Part shown: positions 60,073-64,000 of the stretch, in pieces
Layout: every line of letters starts with the position of its first letter
Numbering within the stretch: the stretch's first letter is position 1
Assembly: GCA_001574975.1 (NCBI GenBank)
Contig: KQ965752.1
Span: 190,802 to 254,801 of the forward strand
Source of the DNA: Gonapodya prolifera JEL478
Taxonomy: Eukaryota; Monoblepharomycota; Monoblepharidomycetes; Monoblepharidales; Gonapodyaceae
Reading direction: 5' to 3'
Length of the DNA: 64,000 nucleotides
Program-made: the position numbers and the translations under genes
The notes under the pieces: model-generated
Databases searched by the model: none
Told to the model about the DNA's origin: nothing
What the model saw: the letters and a program-made list of their open reading frames with translations, nothing else

Positions 60073-62360
60073 TCACGTGTCAATCTCTTCCGCTCTCCTT
60101 GCTTCCTCCCCACCCTTGCCTTTCGCCCTCACCATCTCCTCCACGAACCTGTCCTCCGAGACGCATATAGCCACAACCTTGGCCGCGACACTCACGGCCA
60201 CCAAGTCGTCCTTATTCTCCAACGCGGCTGTGATCTCCTTCACATACTTTGCCATCTCACGCCTGTTGGCCGGGGACGTCCAGATCGCCGCCAGGACGAT
60301 GGACAGTGCTAGCGACCGGCCGTTGGAAGACAACGCGGCAGGCTGCAAAACACGCTCAAACCCTCCGGCAATACGGAACAAGGTGGCGAGCCGTGCGTCC
60401 TGGTACAGAACGTTGGCGATCCGCCCAGCCGAGTCCCCTGCCACAGCGAGAGCACGGCCGGTTGCAGGGGCAGCAAGCTGCTGTTCGAACACAACCAGAA
60501 GCTCGTCGAAACGTTGTTTGATATTGCGAGGGATTTGAGCCACTTCGTGCGGTGCGGTATCGTCGTCCGCAATCTGCTGCTCCAAGGCCGCGACAGCTCG
60601 GGCAGCCGAGCGGCGAGTGATGGGCGGAGGAGTGTGTGCCGCGCTGGAGTCCGACATGGGTGACTTTGGTGACGTGGGCGACATCGGCGACATCGCGACG
60701 GCCCCTCCATGATCCATCCACTCGTTCACCAGCTGCTGCACCTTGCGCGCATCCGACAGCGCTCCGGGAAGGTCTCCCGCGTCGCGCCTGGCTTCCGACC
60801 TCCGCAGCCACGCCTTGACGTACTTCTCGTCCAGCAGGATCGACTTGGTGCAGCAGTCGATGGCTTGCTGGAACTGGCCCAAGCGAATGTGGCACAGCGC
60901 GAGGTCGGTGAATACGCGTGGGTCCGTGTCCGTCGGGATGGCAAGCTGGAGAACAGAATTCACGTTGACGTAACGGTCCTCGTCCGAGTCCGAGTGGCCT
61001 CCTCCATTCCGTTTCCCCGGGTGGTGGTTTTCTGACACTGTCGGCTTGCGTCGCCCCGTGCCCGTGGCGACGGTTGAGTAGTTCGGGAACCCATCTCCCG
61101 CTCTCTCCGGTTGGTGGTGTTCTGACACCGTCGGCTTGCGACGTCGCCCTGTAGCAACACTTGAGTAGTCCGGGAAGCCTTCGTCCGAGTCCCTCCGCCC
61201 CTTCGGAGCCAGGTAGATCGGTTCCGTATGATCCGGTGGGGGAGCGTTGGATAGCTTACGCTCCCGTTTGGGGATCGGTTGAATCCAGTTCGGGGTCAAG
61301 ACCTCAGGCTCAGGTCGTTGGGCGTTCGATACCTTCCGCCCCCTCCTGCCCCCGTTGGTCTGGTCTGCCGGTGCAGCGTGCGAGTTTGCCCGCGACCGCT
61401 GCTGCGGCGGGTGTCCAAAAACCGGGAAGAACGGTTCTGGCTGGGGAGCAGTCGACTTTGCGCGCCGGCGATTGCCGACTTGCAGAGGGTCGTGAGGAGC
61501 CGGTGGAGGCGCCAAGGCGATAGTTGAATTACGACGTCCTTTGTTGGCTGGGGCCATGAGCTCCAGTTGGACGGTGGACGGACGCCTCGGCCGGCTCTCG
61601 GGAGTTCCTGGCTTCCCCTCTGACTGCTTCTTCTGGTGAGTCTTCACTGAACGGGAAGGGCTCTCATTGGGAGGGCTCCGACCACGAGAAGTAATCGTGT
61701 TTGAGAACGCCTCAATGGCCTCGTGGAACCGTCCCTCGGCGAACAGTTCGGCGGCCTTGGATCGTTTGAGCCGGACAGGGGTGGAGGGTTGGCTCGCGTT
61801 GCGCACGATGTCTTCCGTTGCTTCGTCATCAGATGACGCTGCGTACGCAGGCGGCAGCGGTTCTGCTGCAGGGGGATCCTCGGCCGTCGTTGGTTTCTTT
61901 GCTGCCACCAGCATTACGTCTGGAGATTGTGGCTTCGATGCTGGCGACGAAGAGCCCAATGCTGGTGATGCAGCTTCCTTCACAATCGCGGAAGATACTT
62001 CGGCAGCGATTGGAACGTGATCCCTGGTCTCCGTACTTGGCTTCCCCTGCTCCCGGATTGGTGACTGCGCATGAGTCTCCATGTCTTCCGTTACGTCCTT
62101 TATCACGACCTTCTTCATGACGTTCTTCGCTGCTGTCTTAGCGAGCGCCTCTTTCTTAACGTTTGGTGGGACTTCCTGATGAATTCAAATGGTGTTTGTG
62201 TCGTGTTTGACAGGGAACGTCATCGTAAGCCTTCCATCACCACGCGTCCGCTATCATCCATCGTTCGACTCACCTTTGGGGTAACTCCTGCTTTTTTCAA
62301 CGTTTCCCAAGCTCCACCCTTCTTCGTCTTGGTTGCTCTTCCGGTCTTTGTTTGACCCAT
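60073..62360 (-). CDS. TPR scaffold protein with large disordered insertion
   Basis: Two exons (62360-62274, 62175-60073) give 729 residues. The start MGQTKTGRATKTKKGGAWET was chosen as the first ATG, joined in frame through a GTGAGT...CAG intron. One TPR helix pair lies near residue 170 (AAELFAEGRFHEAIEAFSNT). About 240 residues of Ser/Pro/Arg-rich disorder follow, with repeated RRKPTVSE and RKLSN phosphorylation-like motifs. Then come two TPRs (DPRVFTDLALCHIRLGQFQQ, KYVKAWLRRSEARRDAGDLP). The last ~200 residues are helical (AARAVAALEQQI, RIANVLYQDARLATLFRI) and resemble armadillo-type repeats, as in UNC-45/TTC-like co-chaperones. The role is likely as a protein-binding scaffold; the UNC-45 link is a guess. 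Confidence 0.75.
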
Positions 62361-62992
62361 CACCGACAACGACGGCAGGAACTCGTGGATCGGCTCGTGT
62401 AGAAAGAAGCCTTTGGGTATAAAGGTGCCGTACCACACCGAAACCGGCGAGTTACGCGGATCCCTCGATGGGAAGAGAATCACCGGAAAGTTTTATTTTT
62501 CCGTGGCGAAGCACACCTGACACCACAGCACTCCGATAAGCTCGTCTCGTCAGACCGAGCTGGCTCCACATTGGCGCAGCTCTGCTCAGCAACTGCGATG
62601 AAGAGAGAAATACTCTGCTCATCGGACGTTTCGAACGAATTTCATTGGTGGTTCGCAGATTGCTTCCGAAGAGCAGCGTTGCAGTCCTGCATAGGGAAGG
62701 CATAACTAGGCAAATTCTTTTGCAATGCTAAGTTCTCACAACGTCATAGAACTGGTTACATGCATCGGGGCAGGATGGCGGTGAGCCAAGTGCAGCTCGT
62801 TCGTAAGAAGACTTCTTTCGTGAAAAATAAGCCCCAGGAAATACAGTCACCATATCGCAATAAGCTTCGGAGGCACTAATTATGCACGTGGGAGATAAAG
62901 GAGACGCCCCGGGTGTGGGGTTGTGCCGTTGAAAGGGAAACGGGAGCCGGGCATCGGCATCAAAAGTTGGTCACCGTCGGTCCAGCGTCGAA
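62361..62992. other. Intergenic, divergent promoters
   Basis: Lies between the TPR gene start (minus) and the F-box-like gene start (plus). No other gene recognised. Confidence 0.4.
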
Positions 62993-64000
62993 ATGGAAGC
63001 GGAATGGGAAGGAGCTGCCAGCGAGAAGGCAGAAGATGACGCTACAGCCATGGAGAAACCCGCTTTCCTTCATCGTGCAATCCTCGATGTCCTCCCAACG
63101 AGCCTGCTGAAATACCTGGATTTCTTGACCGTGGTGCGACTCGCGCGGACGTGCACAGATGTCAAGAGCGCTGTCGGAGACCTCCGTCGCTGGGCGTCCG
63201 TTCTTCCAGTCGTACTGCCATTCGATCGTTCGAAGGAGCTTTTGAGAATTTTGAACGTGGGTCCACCCTCGCGGAATCTATGATAACTGTACTCTCATCT
63301 TTATTTTTCACAAGGAGGAGGAGATGAGACTGAGAATCCGTTTCCGACCGACAAAATCTGATCAACCAGCTCGCAGTCCCCCAAACGCAACCTCAGAGCT
63401 CTCTTCAAGCTATCCCCCTTCCACAACGAGCTCCAACTCCTTCACGAGTTTTCTCAACCAACCGCACCCCACCTCCAACGTCCTCCTTCGTCTGCTACAC
63501 CTCGCCTTTGTCCAAACCAGCCGTGGCGCATTCGACGCGACCGACACGAACCCCATCATCCAACGCATCCTCACCCACCCGTGTGTGCGCTCCTCCCTCG
63601 TTTCCTTCTCTATCGTCAATCTCGGCATAAAGCGGACGACTCTCACGTGGCTCAACGCTTCTGGAGGACGAAGTGTTCCGTGGGGTCAGCAGCTGAGGCG
63701 GATACGGACACTGAGACACCTTGTTTTGGTGGCGCCGGTGGAGTTGGTCAGTGGGACGAGGGAGGCAACAATAGTGGAGCTCAAGAGGAAGTATGTCGGA
63801 AGACCGTACTTCCTGCTTGAGGAAATGGATAATTGGGGAAGGTGAGCACTTGCGATTTGCTACCCTGGTATCCTATACGCGTCCAACACTACCGAAAATA
63901 ACCAGACTAGAGGGTGTCAAGGTCACAGTAACGCCCCTGCATCACTCCGAAGCAGACGCGTGGTGGTTGGAGGACGACAGCTCCGTGCTCTCGAAAGTGA
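62993..64000 (+). CDS. F-box-like protein, partial (runs off the window)
   Basis: Exons 62993-63256, 63315-63841 and from 63906 onward read as one frame. After an acidic start, residues ~24-60 look like an F-box (HRAILDVLPTSLLKYLDFLT, VVRLARTCTDVKSAVGDLRR). Downstream is a leucine-rich helical/strand part (VLLRLLHLAF, SLVSFSIVNLGIKRTTL, LRRIRTLRHLVLVAPVE) such as substrate-binding LRR-like regions have. Intron 1 ends in AAG. The frame is still open at the window edge. It is more intact than the F-box relics on the left and only distantly similar to them. Alternative: a non-F-box LRR protein. Confidence 0.6.

Overview
The window looks like nuclear DNA of an early-diverging, zoosporic (chytrid-like) fungus. 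The genes are split by many short introns (about 50-90 bases, mostly with GTGAGT donors), gene density is high, and housekeeping genes are fungal in type. The chytrid-like placement is an inference. It rests on membrane proteins that end in an intracellular SH3 domain, a class A (opsin-like) 7TM receptor, and HMG/Myb-bearing Harbinger DNA transposons. I ran no database search. Short assembly gaps (N) lie at 31233-31236, 31296-31321, 33294 and 43747.

Layout. 0.1-2.7 kb: a 751-residue protein with eight degenerate repeats and a C-terminal SH3 domain. 2.9-5 kb and 9.2-10.7 kb: decayed F-box genes; another F-box-like gene runs off the right edge. 7.2-9.1 kb (minus): class II fructose-bisphosphate aldolase, nine exons. 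11.3-13.9 kb: a dead MFS transporter and a dead cytochrome P450, head to head. 14.4-21.6 kb: a transposon island. It holds a complete-looking PIF/Harbinger-like element with inverted repeats and a 3-bp duplication, a Tc1/mariner-like element, a gag-like retroelement fossil, and a 419-bp hAT-like MITE with an 8-bp duplication.

21.9-44 kb is a surface-protein island. In order it contains: a 778-residue type I membrane protein; a TM-SH3 protein; an unrecognised decayed gene; two tandem ADA2-type SWIRM copies; a secreted Cys-rich protein broken by gaps; an opsin-like GPCR (damaged); an LRR-TM-SH3 receptor; a Sel1 fragment; a damaged small membrane protein; a Cys-rich-TM-SH3 receptor with a C-terminal zinc-knuckle-like motif; and a GPI-type protein that shares the same eight-cysteine domain.

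44.7-62.4 kb is conserved housekeeping: Cia2/CIAO2 (cytosolic Fe-S targeting), mitochondrial malonyl-CoA synthetase (ACSF3 type), an ABCC/MRP transporter, a Trf4/Cid1-like terminal nucleotidyltransferase with a CCCH finger, and a TPR scaffold protein.

The most promising undescribed items are the TM-SH3 receptor family with its eight-cysteine ectodomain, the SH3 domain with a conserved intron shared by two genes 36 kb apart, the repeat-SH3 protein built by duplication of a four-repeat block, and the HMG-box/Myb accessory protein of the Harbinger element. Exon borders were placed by hand from reading frame and splice signals. Where exon sums are quoted they are whole multiples of three.
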